NCBI RefSeq assembly: GCF_000444135.1 | Contig: NZ_ATDK01000330.1 | Location: 1 to 47,462 of the forward strand | Origin: Pseudomonas avellanae BPIC 631 | GTDB taxonomy: Bacteria > Pseudomonadota > Gammaproteobacteria > Pseudomonadales > Pseudomonadaceae | Direction: 5' to 3' | DNA: 47,462 nucleotides | In this document: piece after piece, positions 26,282 to 36,189 of the stretch | Position numbering within the stretch: the stretch's first letter is position 1 | How the letters are laid out: every line of letters begins with the position of its first letter | Position numbers and translations under genes: made by a program | The notes under the pieces: generated by a model | The model's input: the letters and a program-made list of their open reading frames with translations, nothing else | What the model was told of the DNA's origin: nothing | The model's database searches: none

Positions 26282-29200
26282 GAGCCACCTCCGCTGCGCC
26301 GTAACCTTCTGGCGTTTCTTTGCGTCAGTTGCGCCTGTCGGGGTTGGTCTCGCGTGTCGTTTGCCGGTTGCGTCTGGCTCAAGTGCTGCGCCAGTGCGCG
26401 GGCATTCGGGTAGCCGAACAGGTCAGTGGCCTGCAACTGCCGATGGCCTTGCTGGGTCAGTTTTACGTGCAACTGCACCAGTTTCAGCGAACTGGCGCCT
26501 GCGTCGAAGAAGTTCTGCCGACAGTCCTGCAATTTCAGGCCGACCACCTCATGAAAGGCATGCCGGATCTGATCGACGAGCTGTTCATCGGCCTGTTGTT
26601 CGGGCTCGTGCGGCAATGGTAATGGCAGCGGTTGCGGGCGGGGCAACGGTGCCACGTCAGCGCCAGGTTGTCCGGGTGTAACCAGTTGCGCCAAGGGCAA
26701 GGCCCATGCCTGCGGGTCTTCGGCCAGTCGTTCGAGCAGGGCAAGGTACTGGTCGAACATGGCGCGCAACACGTTGGGGTCGAACAGCGCCTCGACCGCA
26801 TCCCAGTTAAGGCACAGGTCGCCTTCGGATTCATACACCTGATGATCCAGCCAGACCTGCGGCGTCTGCGAGATGCCCCAGACCGGTTTGAGCCATGACG
26901 ATTGGGCCATGAAGCGGCCGTTGTCGAACCCCAGCGCACTGGTGAAGACCACCGGCATCTGCGCGGCAGCCATGCCATGGCGGCTGGCCAGTTCACGCAT
27001 GACCCGGATCGCCGAGTGATCGCGCTGGGCCAGGTCACGCCACAGCCGCTGCTGTAGATTTTGAGCACTGCCAAGCCAGTCAGTGGTGGGGTGCCAGGCC
27101 AGCAACAGCAGCGAGGTGAAATCGCCCAGCACCCGGTCGATGTGCGCGTGCAGTGGCTGACGGTCAAACAAGGTCAGGTTGAGGGTCAGCTCTGGCGCGC
27201 TGCTCCAGGCCGACAGCACGGCGGAAAAAGCGCTGAGCAGCAGCCCCGAGGGTGTCAACTGGTGCTGATTGGCCTGGGCTTTCAAACGCTCCCAACGGGA
27301 TGCGGGCAGCCGCTCGGCCAGGCGCACAAAGCGCGGTGTGCCGACGTCGGCTGGTGCGCAGCGCAGCGGCAGGCGCGGTGCAGGCGGCAGGTTGTCGATA
27401 CGCCGCTGCCAGTACGCCTGAGCGCCGGGCGAGGGCGGCTGGCTGGCGCGCAGGCACTGGTAGTCGCGAAAGCCGACAGCGATCGGCTCCAGCGCCTGTT
27501 CGGGGTGCAGGTACAGCGTCTCAAGTTCGGCCAACAGTATTTGCATGCTCATGCCGTCGAGCAGCAGGTTGTCGAGGCTGACGAAAATCCGGCTATGCGG
27601 GCTGCCATCTTCGACGATCTGCGCATCGAACAGTGGCCATTGCCCGGCATCGAGCACCTGATGGGAAAGCCGGTCGCGCAGTGCAAGGGCTTCGCTGCCC
27701 TCCAGCGCGGCTACCCGATGCCGCCGGGGAATGAAGGCCGGGACCTGCTGCAACACGTGCAGCATGCCGTCACGGACCACGGCACGCAGAACGTCGTGAC
27801 GTTCGATGAGGCGCTGCCAGGCGTTTTGAAACAACTGGACATCAAGTCGTTCGACGCAGAACTCGACAAAGAAATGCGCGCCCACGCCGCCCAGCACGAA
27901 CCCTGGCTGACGCCCGACCAGATAAGCCTGCTGCACTTCACTCAGGGCAAAGGGCTGATAACGACCCGCCGGGTCGTGTTCAAGCCGCACGGTTGCCGGA
28001 GCATTGTGCTCCACCAGCGTCGCCGCGAACGCGTGCAGGCTCGGGAAGTTGAACAGGTCGTCGAGCCGGGCGCGGTAGCCACGCCCGGCCAGTTCGCCGA
28101 TCAGTCGGGTTGCCAGCAGGCTGTCGCCGCCAAGCTGGAAGAACTGGCTGTGACGATGCACCGCGCCGCTCTGCAGCAGCTCCTGCCAGAGCTGTGCGAG
28201 CACCTGTTCGCGGACGTTTTCAGGGGCTTGGCATTGGTCGGGTTGTGTGGCGGCAGGTTTGCACCGTTGCAGCAGTGCCTGATGATCGATCTTGCCGTTG
28301 GCGGTCAGCGGCAATGCGTCGAGAAAATACAGGCGCTGCGGAATCATGTAGCCGGGCAGTTCGTTGGCCAGCGCCTTGGCAAGCCGGGCAGGGTCGGGGC
28401 GCTGCAGCACATCGGGCGCGCGCAGGATCAGGCGTTGCAGGGCGCCCGCTCGATCCGTTTCAGGGGCGGCAAGCCCGGCCTGCATCAGCAGCGCCGTCCA
28501 GTGCTCGCTGTGATGCAATTGTTCGGCTGCGCTGCGGCCTTCGTTAAGCAAATCGGCGCTCACCAGTGCCAGCGCCGAGGCCTGCGCCAGCTCCAGCACA
28601 TAGACCGCAGCGCCTGGCGCGCAGAGTGGCGTCCACTGCTGTAACGCTGCTTGCGGCACATCCAGGCGGTGCAGCTGATTGTTGATCAGCAACACGTCGG
28701 CACTGTGAACAAGCGTCTGGCGCTCGCTGTCGATGTCGCGGCGCGCACTGCCATGAATAAAGCCTGCGAGGCGTTCGCGGGCCTTGAGGACCATTGCCTG
28801 TGACGTATCGAGGGCGGTGTAGTGCAACTGCGCTGCGTCGAGTCGCCCCAGCAGAAACGCCCCGGTGACAGCGCTGCGGGCACCGGCTTCGATCAGGCGC
28901 ACCGGGCGTTGCAGGCGTTTGCTCAGATCCGCCAGCGATGTCGCGAGCGCATTGAGTGTTTCGCGGCTGCCGTCAGCGTGCATCAGCAGTTGTTCGGGAG
29001 CCCAGTAAGGGTGCTCGAGCAGGGTCTGAGGGCTGCGCTTGCCTGAAAGCATGTCGCGCAGGGCGTCGTGGTGCGCCTGCAGGGCGTGTGTGAGTGCATC
29101 CGACGCAACGTCGTGCGACGTGGCCTTTGCGCTCGAATGATTGAGTTGCCACGCGCCCTCGACGTCGCGGCACAGGCGATCCTGTGTTGCGAGCCACTCC

Positions 29201-32200
29201 AGCCAGCGCGTCAGAAGCGGGTGCCAGTGCGTCTCGCTGCCGTAGGTCTGTAACACCTGGGCGGTCGTCAGAGAGGGGCTGAACGGTATGCCGTTGAACG
29301 CCAGATGCTCAAGCAGGAAATCGGCCAGCAGACCGTCCGTTGTGTCAGTCGCGACGGTGACAGGCGTCAGCCAGTCGGCGTAACCGGCCGGTGTGCGCGG
29401 GTCGGCTTCGACGCTGCTGCACAGGCTGGAACCGTGCGGCACGACAAACGCCACCAGGCTTTTTTCCCGCTCGCCCGGTGCCATGCTGATGGCTGACTTG
29501 ACACCTTCCAGGCGGTTCAAGGCTGCGTCGATCTCACCCAGTTCGATGCGGTAGCCACCGACCTTGACCTGCTTGTCGCGACGGCCGAGGAATTCCAGCG
29601 TTCCGTCCGGCCAGTAACAGCCCATGTCGCCGGTGCGGTACCAGCGTTCGCCGGCCACTTCGACGAACTGCCGTGCGCTGCGTTCGGCATCGTTGAAATA
29701 GCCGTGTGCAACACCTACGCCGCCGATCCACAGCTCGCCGGCGACCCAGTCCGGGCAGTCACGGCCCAGTTCGTCAACCACGCGATAACGCTGGTTGGCC
29801 AGCGGCGTGCCATAGGGGATCGAGCGCCAGTGCGGCTCAACCCGGCTCACGGTGCAGGTGTTGGACCAGATGGCCGCTTCCGTCGCACCACCCATGGCAA
29901 CAAACCGACCATCGCTGCGGTACTGGTGATAGCGCTCCGGCAGGTCCAGGCCGATCCAGTCGCCGGACAGCATCACCAGCCTCAGGCTCGCCGGGCTGTG
30001 CAGATCGAAGCCTTCGCTGTAGGTCAGCAACATGTCCAGCAGGGCAGGTACGCTGTTCCACAGGGTAATGCCGTGTTCATCAATCAGCTTGCACCACAGC
30101 GCCGGGTCGCGACGTTGCTGGTCGTTGACCAGCACCAGCGAAGCACCTGCGCCGAGCACACCGAAGATGTCATACACCGACAGGTCAAAATGCAGCGCCG
30201 ACAGCGCCAGCACACGGTCTTGGGGGCTGACGGCGTGGCGCTGGCTGATGTCCACGCAGGTGTTCAAGGCGCTTTGATGGCTGATCACCACGCCCTTGGG
30301 TTCACCGGTCGAGCCTGAGGTGTAGATGATATAGGCCGGTTGCTGTGCGCTGATGGGTACCTGGTGCTGAAGCGGCTCGCTGAGGATGGCTTGCTGCCAG
30401 GTCAGGACCGTGCCGATGTCGTGCTCGTCAGGCTCATCGGCGCTGGTCAGCACGCATTTCACCCGCGCACCCTGATAAATGCCGATACGCCGCGCCAATG
30501 GCTGGTCCGGCGGTACGGGCACATAGATCGCACCAGCCTTGAGAATGCCCAGCACACTGACAATCTGGCCGATGTCCTTGGTCATGCTGACCGCCACGGT
30601 GTCGCCCGCTGTGACACCCAGGGCTTGCAGGCAGCCCGCCAGGCGACTGGCCTGATCGGCCAATTGGGCGAAGCTCAGACGGCGCTGGTCCTGAATCAGT
30701 GCGGTAGCTTGCGGGGTGCGTTTGGCCTGGAGGAAAACGGCGTCGTGCAGCAGCCCTTCAGGAATGGCCTGCCCGGTGGCATTGGCCTGTTCGCGGACGG
30801 CACGCTGGGCGCAAGGCATCAGGTCGGGCAAGGGTTGTGACCAGTGCGCGGGGTCTGCGACCAGCGCCAGCACGTGTTCGAAATAGACGTCGAACAGGGT
30901 GTCGGTCAGCCCCTTGGGAAACAGCTGGTTATTGCTGTCCCACTGCAGATAGACCTGACCCTGATGCTCGAACGCCAGGTGGTCGATCCACACCTGCGGC
31001 GTCTGGGAAATGCCCCAGCCGGGCGCGCCCAGCGTGTTCTCTGCGGCTTCGCCAAACAGCGGGCGGCCCAGGTTGCTGGTGAACACCAGCGGCGCACCGT
31101 GCGGGTGGCGCTGGCGTTTCTTCAGTTCGCGCAGCACCTCTACCCCCGACCACGCACTGTGTTCGTGAACCTCGGCAAACGACTGCTGATTGGCTCGCGC
31201 CAGCTCCGCGAAGGCTTGCCCGTAGCAGCTCACCGGCAACGCGAGGATATTGGTGAAGTCGGCGATCATGCTGGCGACTGCCGGGTTCAGAGGCTGGCGG
31301 TCAAACAGGGTGAGGTTGAGCAATAGCGACTGCTGCCCGCTCCAGCGCCCCAGCACTGCACCGAACAGCGTGGCCAGCGCCATGGTTGGCGTCACGCCAG
31401 CGGTTCCAGCGTGGTCCTTGAACGCATGCCATTGCGCTGCGTCCAGCTGCCCGCGGCGGCGGCTGATGCGCACCTGCGCGATGCGCTCAGGGTCTTGCGC
31501 CAGCGGCAGAATCGGTGCCAGTGGCAGGTCGTCCAGACGTCCCAGCCACCAGGCTTTGGCCTTCTCGACGCGGGCCTGATCATTGCGTTTTACCTGCGTC
31601 AGGTAACTGCAGAAATCGTAATCGACGGGCGACGGCGGCAACGGCCGGTCTTCGATCAGCGCGATCAGTTCTTCGAACAACTGATTGAAGCTGGCCGCAT
31701 CGGCAACCAGCAGGTCAATGTTGACCAGCAGCCGGTTTCCTCCGTCGGGCAACAGGCACAGCTGAAAATCGAAGGTTTCGCCGTTTTCGACGTCAAGGCG
31801 ACGATGGCCCAGCTGTTCGCGCAGCTCCGACAGGCGTTGCTGGCGAAGCGTGTTATCGCTATCGCGCAGGTCATGAACCTTGAGGCCCGGCCAGGCCGAA
31901 TGCGCTTGCCACTGTTGACGACCGTCGGCCAGAAAGCACGTCTTGAGCATCGGATGCCGTTCGATCAACCGATAAATGGCGGCTTCCAGCACCTGCGGTG
32001 TCAGGCCGTGGCCGTCGAATTCCTGATAAAGATGACAACCCACGCCACCCAGCGGCTGTTCACTGGAGCGCCCCACCAGATAAGCGTGCTGCACACTGGT
32101 CAGGGCGAAGGGCTGGCCGTCGCTCATGAGCGCAAGCGGCTCGTCGTTGCCGGCGATCTGGGCGCTGTTGACTTGAACGGTCGCGCTGCCCAGCAGTTGC

Positions 32201-32451
32201 TGCCAGCCGTGCAGTGTCGGCTGGTCATAGAGGTCGCTGAGGGTCACTTTGAAACCCAGACGGCGAAACCGGTTGAGCCAGGCCATCAGGTGCATCGAGT
32301 CCATGCCCAGCTTCAACAGGTTGGCGTCATCCGCCAGTTGCTCCGGGGACAGACGCAGTTGCCTGGCGATGTCCTCGCCCAGCAGGGCGGGGTCGAAAGC
32401 TTGAGGTGGCGTACCGCGAGCAGTCGAGGCTTTTCTGGTCGATGTGTACAT
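26278..32451 (-). CDS. irp2: Yersiniabactin NRPS HMWP2 (Irp2)
   Basis: A 2057-residue NRPS. Order: aryl carrier domain (LGMDSM, Ser near 50), cyclization 1 (DLLVADAAS near 243), adenylation (YTSGSTGEPKG near 709; KVGGYRIELGE near 964), a methyltransferase-like insert around 1185, carrier 1 (LGGDSL near 1445), cyclization 2 (DNLLLDGMS near 1627), carrier 2 (DAGASSLKL near 1987). Pocket residues recognisable in FDLSVYD, LWNSVP, MLSGDW and GGATEAAIW fit the cysteine code. It joins salicylate and two cysteines into hydroxyphenyl-thiazoline-thiazoline intermediates. The insert has lost the glycine-rich SAM motif, as expected for the epimerase-type domain of HMWP2/PchE. The start at 32451 has GGAG upstream; it follows ybtQ by 60 nt. 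Confidence 0.96.
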   Translation of the reverse strand: MYTSTRKASTARGTPPQAFDPALLGEDIARQLRLSPEQLADDANLLKLGMDSMHLMAWLNRFRRLGFKVTLSDLYDQPTLHGWQQLLGSATVQVNSAQIAGNDEPLALMSDGQPFALTSVQHAYLVGRSSEQPLGGVGCHLYQEFDGHGLTPQVLEAAIYRLIERHPMLKTCFLADGRQQWQAHSAWPGLKVHDLRDSDNTLRQQRLSELREQLGHRRLDVENGETFDFQLCLLPDGGNRLLVNIDLLVADAASFNQLFEELIALIEDRPLPPSPVDYDFCSYLTQVKRNDQARVEKAKAWWLGRLDDLPLAPILPLAQDPERIAQVRISRRRGQLDAAQWHAFKDHAGTAGVTPTMALATLFGAVLGRWSGQQSLLLNLTLFDRQPLNPAVASMIADFTNILALPVSCYGQAFAELARANQQSFAEVHEHSAWSGVEVLRELKKRQRHPHGAPLVFTSNLGRPLFGEAAENTLGAPGWGISQTPQVWIDHLAFEHQGQVYLQWDSNNQLFPKGLTDTLFDVYFEHVLALVADPAHWSQPLPDLMPCAQRAVREQANATGQAIPEGLLHDAVFLQAKRTPQATALIQDQRRLSFAQLADQASRLAGCLQALGVTAGDTVAVSMTKDIGQIVSVLGILKAGAIYVPVPPDQPLARRIGIYQGARVKCVLTSADEPDEHDIGTVLTWQQAILSEPLQHQVPISAQQPAYIIYTSGSTGEPKGVVISHQSALNTCVDISQRHAVSPQDRVLALSALHFDLSVYDIFGVLGAGASLVLVNDQQRRDPALWCKLIDEHGITLWNSVPALLDMLLTYSEGFDLHSPASLRLVMLSGDWIGLDLPERYHQYRSDGRFVAMGGATEAAIWSNTCTVSRVEPHWRSIPYGTPLANQRYRVVDELGRDCPDWVAGELWIGGVGVAHGYFNDAERSARQFVEVAGERWYRTGDMGCYWPDGTLEFLGRRDKQVKVGGYRIELGEIDAALNRLEGVKSAISMAPGEREKSLVAFVVPHGSSLCSSVEADPRTPAGYADWLTPVTVATDTTDGLLADFLLEHLAFNGIPFSPSLTTAQVLQTYGSETHWHPLLTRWLEWLATQDRLCRDVEGAWQLNHSSAKATSHDVASDALTHALQAHHDALRDMLSGKRSPQTLLEHPYWAPEQLLMHADGSRETLNALATSLADLSKRLQRPVRLIEAGARSAVTGAFLLGRLDAAQLHYTALDTSQAMVLKARERLAGFIHGSARRDIDSERQTLVHSADVLLINNQLHRLDVPQAALQQWTPLCAPGAAVYVLELAQASALALVSADLLNEGRSAAEQLHHSEHWTALLMQAGLAAPETDRAGALQRLILRAPDVLQRPDPARLAKALANELPGYMIPQRLYFLDALPLTANGKIDHQALLQRCKPAATQPDQCQAPENVREQVLAQLWQELLQSGAVHRHSQFFQLGGDSLLATRLIGELAGRGYRARLDDLFNFPSLHAFAATLVEHNAPATVRLEHDPAGRYQPFALSEVQQAYLVGRQPGFVLGGVGAHFFVEFCVERLDVQLFQNAWQRLIERHDVLRAVVRDGMLHVLQQVPAFIPRRHRVAALEGSEALALRDRLSHQVLDAGQWPLFDAQIVEDGSPHSRIFVSLDNLLLDGMSMQILLAELETLYLHPEQALEPIAVGFRDYQCLRASQPPSPGAQAYWQRRIDNLPPAPRLPLRCAPADVGTPRFVRLAERLPASRWERLKAQANQHQLTPSGLLLSAFSAVLSAWSSAPELTLNLTLFDRQPLHAHIDRVLGDFTSLLLLAWHPTTDWLGSAQNLQQRLWRDLAQRDHSAIRVMRELASRHGMAAAQMPVVFTSALGFDNGRFMAQSSWLKPVWGISQTPQVWLDHQVYESEGDLCLNWDAVEALFDPNVLRAMFDQYLALLERLAEDPQAWALPLAQLVTPGQPGADVAPLPRPQPLPLPLPHEPEQQADEQLVDQIRHAFHEVVGLKLQDCRQNFFDAGASSLKLVQLHVKLTQQGHRQLQATDLFGYPNARALAQHLSQTQPANDTRDQPRQAQLTQRNARRLRRSGGGS

Positions 32452-32511
32452 GGTGAGACTCCATCCAGACAAGTACTCGTGCCGCGCTCAAGGTGGCGCG
32501 GCGCAGGGGAT

Positions 32512-34257
32512 TCAAGTGTTCAGGTGCCAGTTCCGGGCCTGGCTCTGGCGGTTCCACAGGCGGGTGTACAGCCCTTGCTGCGCCAACAGCTCAGCGTGTC
32601 GGCCCCGTTCCACGATGCGTCCGCGATCCATGACCAGAATCTGGTCGGCGTGCTGGATGTTGTGCAGACGATGGGCGATGACCAGCACGGTGCGAGCACG
32701 TACCAGCGCATCGAGGCCCCGCTGAATGGCGGCTTCCGAAGACGGATCGACGCTTGAGGTGGCTTCGTCGAGCAGCAGGATCGGGCTGTTTTTCAGCAGC
32801 GCACGGGCGATGGAAAGGCGTTGCCGTTCACCGCCCGACAGCCAGCCGCCGCCTTCGCCGATGCGCGTGGCGTAGCCGTCGGGCAGCGCCTCGATGAACG
32901 TGTGGGCGTGGGCCAGACGTGCAGCGTCAATGACCTCCTGCTCGCTGGCGTCGGGTTTGCCGACCAGCAGGTTGTCGAGTACCGTGCCGGAGAACAGCGT
33001 GACGTCCTGAAAGACCATCGATATGTGCTTTTGCAGGTGATCGCTGCCGATCTCCCGCGCCTCGATGCCGCCAATCCGTAACTGACCGCTGTCGATGTCC
33101 CAAAGGCGGGCGACCAACTGCGCCAGGGTGCTTTTCCCAGCGCCGCTGGGGCCTACCAGTGCAGTCAGGGTGCCAGCGGCCAGGTGGCACGAAAGCCCCT
33201 CGATAACCGGCGCTTCGCGTCCGGCATAGCTGAAACGCACATCCTTGAGGTCGATATCGAAATGTTCGGGGCTGCGAGGCTGCGCAGGCTCGGGCATCGG
33301 TTGCTGGTCGAGCAACTGCTCGGTGCGCGACAGCGCGCGGTGGCCGAAGCGCAGCAACAGAATGGAAAACCCCAGGTCGATGGACTTGCGATACAGCGGC
33401 CAGGCCAGCACGGTGAAAGTCATCAGGTGCTGGATGCTCATCTGCCCGTTGAGCAGCAGGTTGCAGCCCAGCAGCACCATGAGGATGAAACCGGCCTCTA
33501 TGACCAGACCGAATAGGGCGACCCATGCTGCCGGTTTCAGTTCGATACTGATCATTGCGCGGTGTTGCTCGTCCAGCGCCCGGTTCAAGCGCTGCAAGGC
33601 ACCGCCGAAACGTCCGAAGCTGCGGATCACGGCAATGCCCTGAATGTATTCCTGCAACGCTGCCTGAGTGCGGTTGCTGGTGGCGAGCATGTGATCGGCG
33701 TGCAGCAGCGTCTTGCGGATTGCCACGTAGATTGCCAGCGCTGCAAGCGGCAACGTGACCAACACCGTGCAGGCGAGGAGGGGTTCGAGCCAGAACAGCA
33801 GAAGCAGAATAAACGTCAGTTCAGCCAGCGACAGCGCAAACACGCCGAGAAAGTGCGACCACAGGTGCTCGACCATGGCCAGATCGCTGGTGACTTGAGC
33901 GCTGACTTCTCCGCTGTGGGTGGTCGCGAACCAGCCCAGCGGCAGCTTCTGTAAATGGTCGACCAGGCGCAGGCGGGCATTGGCCATCATTGCGTAGGCA
34001 CCGGTGAATATCAGCGGTGTGCCGAGGGCGCCGACGACAATTCGCGCGATCAGACAGGCAAGCATGCCCAGCGCCAGCCAGATTACGCTCCAGCCCTGCA
34101 GCGTATTGTCGAACAGGCTCGCCAGCAGCCAGTACAGCAACAGGTAGGGCGCTGCGCTCAACAGGCCTTCAAGGGCTGCCAGGCGCAAGCCTTTGTTCAG
34201 GCGTGGATCGCGTTGCCCTGCGAGGCGTTCGCCCGCGCGCATCAGACTGGAAATCAT
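32512..34257 (-). CDS. ybtQ: ABC transporter, fused membrane and ATPase domains (YbtQ-like)
   Basis: A 581-residue half-transporter: about six N-terminal helices, then an ATPase domain with Walker A LVGPSGAGKSTLAQ near residue 372, signature LSGGERQRLSIARALL near 475, and Walker B ILLLDEATSSVDP near 494. It pairs with the preceding gene; YbtP and YbtQ of Yersinia have the exporter fold but import ferric yersiniabactin. The start at 34257 is fixed by an ATGA overlap with the upstream gene; nine more codons are open upstream but lie within it. It is followed 60 nt later by irp2, so transport and synthesis genes are linked on one transcript. Confidence 0.91.
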   Translation of the reverse strand: MISSLMRAGERLAGQRDPRLNKGLRLAALEGLLSAAPYLLLYWLLASLFDNTLQGWSVIWLALGMLACLIARIVVGALGTPLIFTGAYAMMANARLRLVDHLQKLPLGWFATTHSGEVSAQVTSDLAMVEHLWSHFLGVFALSLAELTFILLLLFWLEPLLACTVLVTLPLAALAIYVAIRKTLLHADHMLATSNRTQAALQEYIQGIAVIRSFGRFGGALQRLNRALDEQHRAMISIELKPAAWVALFGLVIEAGFILMVLLGCNLLLNGQMSIQHLMTFTVLAWPLYRKSIDLGFSILLLRFGHRALSRTEQLLDQQPMPEPAQPRSPEHFDIDLKDVRFSYAGREAPVIEGLSCHLAAGTLTALVGPSGAGKSTLAQLVARLWDIDSGQLRIGGIEAREIGSDHLQKHISMVFQDVTLFSGTVLDNLLVGKPDASEQEVIDAARLAHAHTFIEALPDGYATRIGEGGGWLSGGERQRLSIARALLKNSPILLLDEATSSVDPSSEAAIQRGLDALVRARTVLVIAHRLHNIQHADQILVMDRGRIVERGRHAELLAQQGLYTRLWNRQSQARNWHLNT

Positions 34258-36035
34258 GCGGGTTCTCCACTGCTCAGTTGCCATTGGCGAATGCGGGTGT
34301 GGTCTTGCCAGAGTTGTTGATACAGCTCGCAGCTTTCAAGCAACTGCTCATGGCGGCCGATGCCGAGCACCCGGCCTTGATCGAGGACGACGATGCGTTG
34401 TGCCGCGATGACGGTGTGCAGACGATGGGCAATCATCAGGACGGTTCGGCCCCGACACAGGTTGGCCAGTGCCTGCTGGATCAGCACCTCGTTTTCGCTG
34501 TCGGCGTAGGCCGTGGCTTCATCGAGGATCAGCACGGGGGCGTTTTTCAGCAAGGCGCGGGCAATCGACAGGCGCTGGCGCTCGCCGCCGGACAGTTGCG
34601 CGCCGGCTTCGCCAATCGCTGTGTGATAACCCTGCGGCAGGCGTTCGATAAAATCATGGGCGCACGCGGCACGTGCTGCGGCCTCGACACTCCCCTGATC
34701 GGCGTCGGGGTTGGCCAGGCGCAGATTGTCGAGCACCGACCCGTCAAACAGGTGCACGTGCTGAAACACCGTCGCGACCCGATCAAGTAGCGCCTGCAGT
34801 GGCCAGTCGCGCAGTTCGGTGCCACCCAGGGTGATGCTGCCGCTGTCGGCGTCGAACAACCGACTGACCAGTTGCGCCAGGGTACTTTTGCCCGAACCGC
34901 TGGGGCCGACCAGGGCGGTCAACTGACCTGCCCGGGCAGTGAAACTGACGTGATCCAGCGCCTGTTTTTCACTATAGGCGTGGCAGATGTTTTCCAGGCA
35001 CAGGTCCAGCGGGGCGTCAGGGATTTGCGCATCGGCGTTGTCGCTCAGCGGCGGGCTGAGCAGCACGCTGTTGATCCTCGCCAGCGCGGCATTGCGCTGC
35101 ACCTGATCGCCGAGCATGTAGGTCAGGCGCAGCAAGGGCATCAGGGCGGCAGGTGCCAGCAGCAGAAACAACAGCAGGGTTTGCAGCGTGACAGTGCCGT
35201 TAAGCAGCAACCAGGCGCCCAACGGTGCAACGATCATCAGGCTGGCGCTCAGCAGCCCGGAAAACACCACCCAGAACAGCGAACTCTTGCGTGCAAACCC
35301 GGCCACCCACTCTGCCGCACCGCGTATGTCGTTGCTCAGCGAGCCGAAGCGCAGGCTGGTCAGGCCGAAGCTTTTCACCACCTGAATGCCTTGCAGGTAC
35401 TCGCTGAAACTTTGTGAAATACGTTGCTGCATGCCTTGCCACTGCGCCATGCGCTCGGCCGAGCCTTTCACCATCAGCATCTGCGCAAGAAACGCCAGCG
35501 GCAACGGGGCGATACAGGCCAGCGCCAGCCGCCAGTCGACGATGAACAGCACCGCCAGGGTCAGCGGCGGCATGATTGCGGCTGAAACAGAGTCGGGCAG
35601 CGAGTGAGCGAAGAACCCTTCAAGCGCACCGACATCGTCACTCATTGTGCGGCGCAGGTCGGCACTGCTGTGCTGGCTGAAAAAGCTCAGCGGCACTTCG
35701 CCCAGATGCCGGGCAATCCGGCTGCGCAACTGACACAGCAACTCGAAGGCCGCCAGATGTGCGCTCACATGGCTGAGGGTCATGATCAGCCAGCGCAGCA
35801 GCACCGCCGCCAGCGCCCAGAGGCCCCAGACCAATGCCGCATGTGCATCAGGCAAGGGGCTCAGCAAGACCTGCGCGATCTTGTAGATGCACCACAGCGG
35901 TACAAGGCTCAGCAGCGCTGACACCACGGCGCAACCGATCGACAGGGCAAACATGCCCGGTGCCAGTCTGAGCAGCCCGGTATGGCTGAGGGGGCGGGTT
36001 GTGGGCCTGTCGGCAGCAGCATGATTGCGCTTCAT
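34254..36035 (-). CDS. ybtP: ABC transporter, fused membrane and ATPase domains (YbtP-like)
   Basis: A 593-residue half-transporter and the first of the YbtPQ-type pair. The N-terminal membrane part starts after a short polar tail (MKRNHAAADRPTT). The ATPase domain shows Walker A LVGPSGSGKSTLAQ near residue 377, signature LSGGERQRLSIARALL near 478, and Walker B VLILDEATAYAD near 503. AAGGAG lies at proper spacing before the ATG. Neither half is fused to a binding protein, and no periplasmic binding protein gene is near, as in Yersinia. It lies 154 nt after the receptor gene, the largest gap in the operon, and that gap holds a strong hairpin. Confidence 0.91.
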   Translation of the reverse strand: MKRNHAAADRPTTRPLSHTGLLRLAPGMFALSIGCAVVSALLSLVPLWCIYKIAQVLLSPLPDAHAALVWGLWALAAVLLRWLIMTLSHVSAHLAAFELLCQLRSRIARHLGEVPLSFFSQHSSADLRRTMSDDVGALEGFFAHSLPDSVSAAIMPPLTLAVLFIVDWRLALACIAPLPLAFLAQMLMVKGSAERMAQWQGMQQRISQSFSEYLQGIQVVKSFGLTSLRFGSLSNDIRGAAEWVAGFARKSSLFWVVFSGLLSASLMIVAPLGAWLLLNGTVTLQTLLLFLLLAPAALMPLLRLTYMLGDQVQRNAALARINSVLLSPPLSDNADAQIPDAPLDLCLENICHAYSEKQALDHVSFTARAGQLTALVGPSGSGKSTLAQLVSRLFDADSGSITLGGTELRDWPLQALLDRVATVFQHVHLFDGSVLDNLRLANPDADQGSVEAAARAACAHDFIERLPQGYHTAIGEAGAQLSGGERQRLSIARALLKNAPVLILDEATAYADSENEVLIQQALANLCRGRTVLMIAHRLHTVIAAQRIVVLDQGRVLGIGRHEQLLESCELYQQLWQDHTRIRQWQLSSGEPA

Positions 36036-36147
36036 TGGGCACTCCTTGGGTATTCGTACCGGTCATTTCGCCATGCAGCGGCTGACGAACACCCGAAAGG
36101 GCGGCCGACGTTGTTACCGATGAATGGGCTCGGTGGCTTCTCGATGG

Positions 36148-36171
36148 GGCTCGTGCACGTGTGCGCGAGCC
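36148..36171 (-). other. Intercistronic hairpin between receptor and ybtP genes
   Basis: A 24-nt near-palindrome, GGCTCG...CGAGCC, can form a stem of about ten pairs with one G-T wobble around a 4-nt loop. On the minus strand it starts 18 nt past the receptor stop codon. No T tract follows, so it does not look like a complete intrinsic terminator. A stabilising 3' end for the receptor mRNA or a partial terminator setting receptor excess over synthesis enzymes is possible. Confidence 0.45.
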
Positions 36172-36189
36172 TGGTCGAGTCTGTTCAGA

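Noticed and set aside
36056..36070. CGAAATG...CGGTAC shared (minus strand) between the ybtP leader and the fyuA control region at 38266-38286
   Set aside because: The two pieces have different spacing and opposite orientation relative to their genes, so a shared regulator site is not supported.
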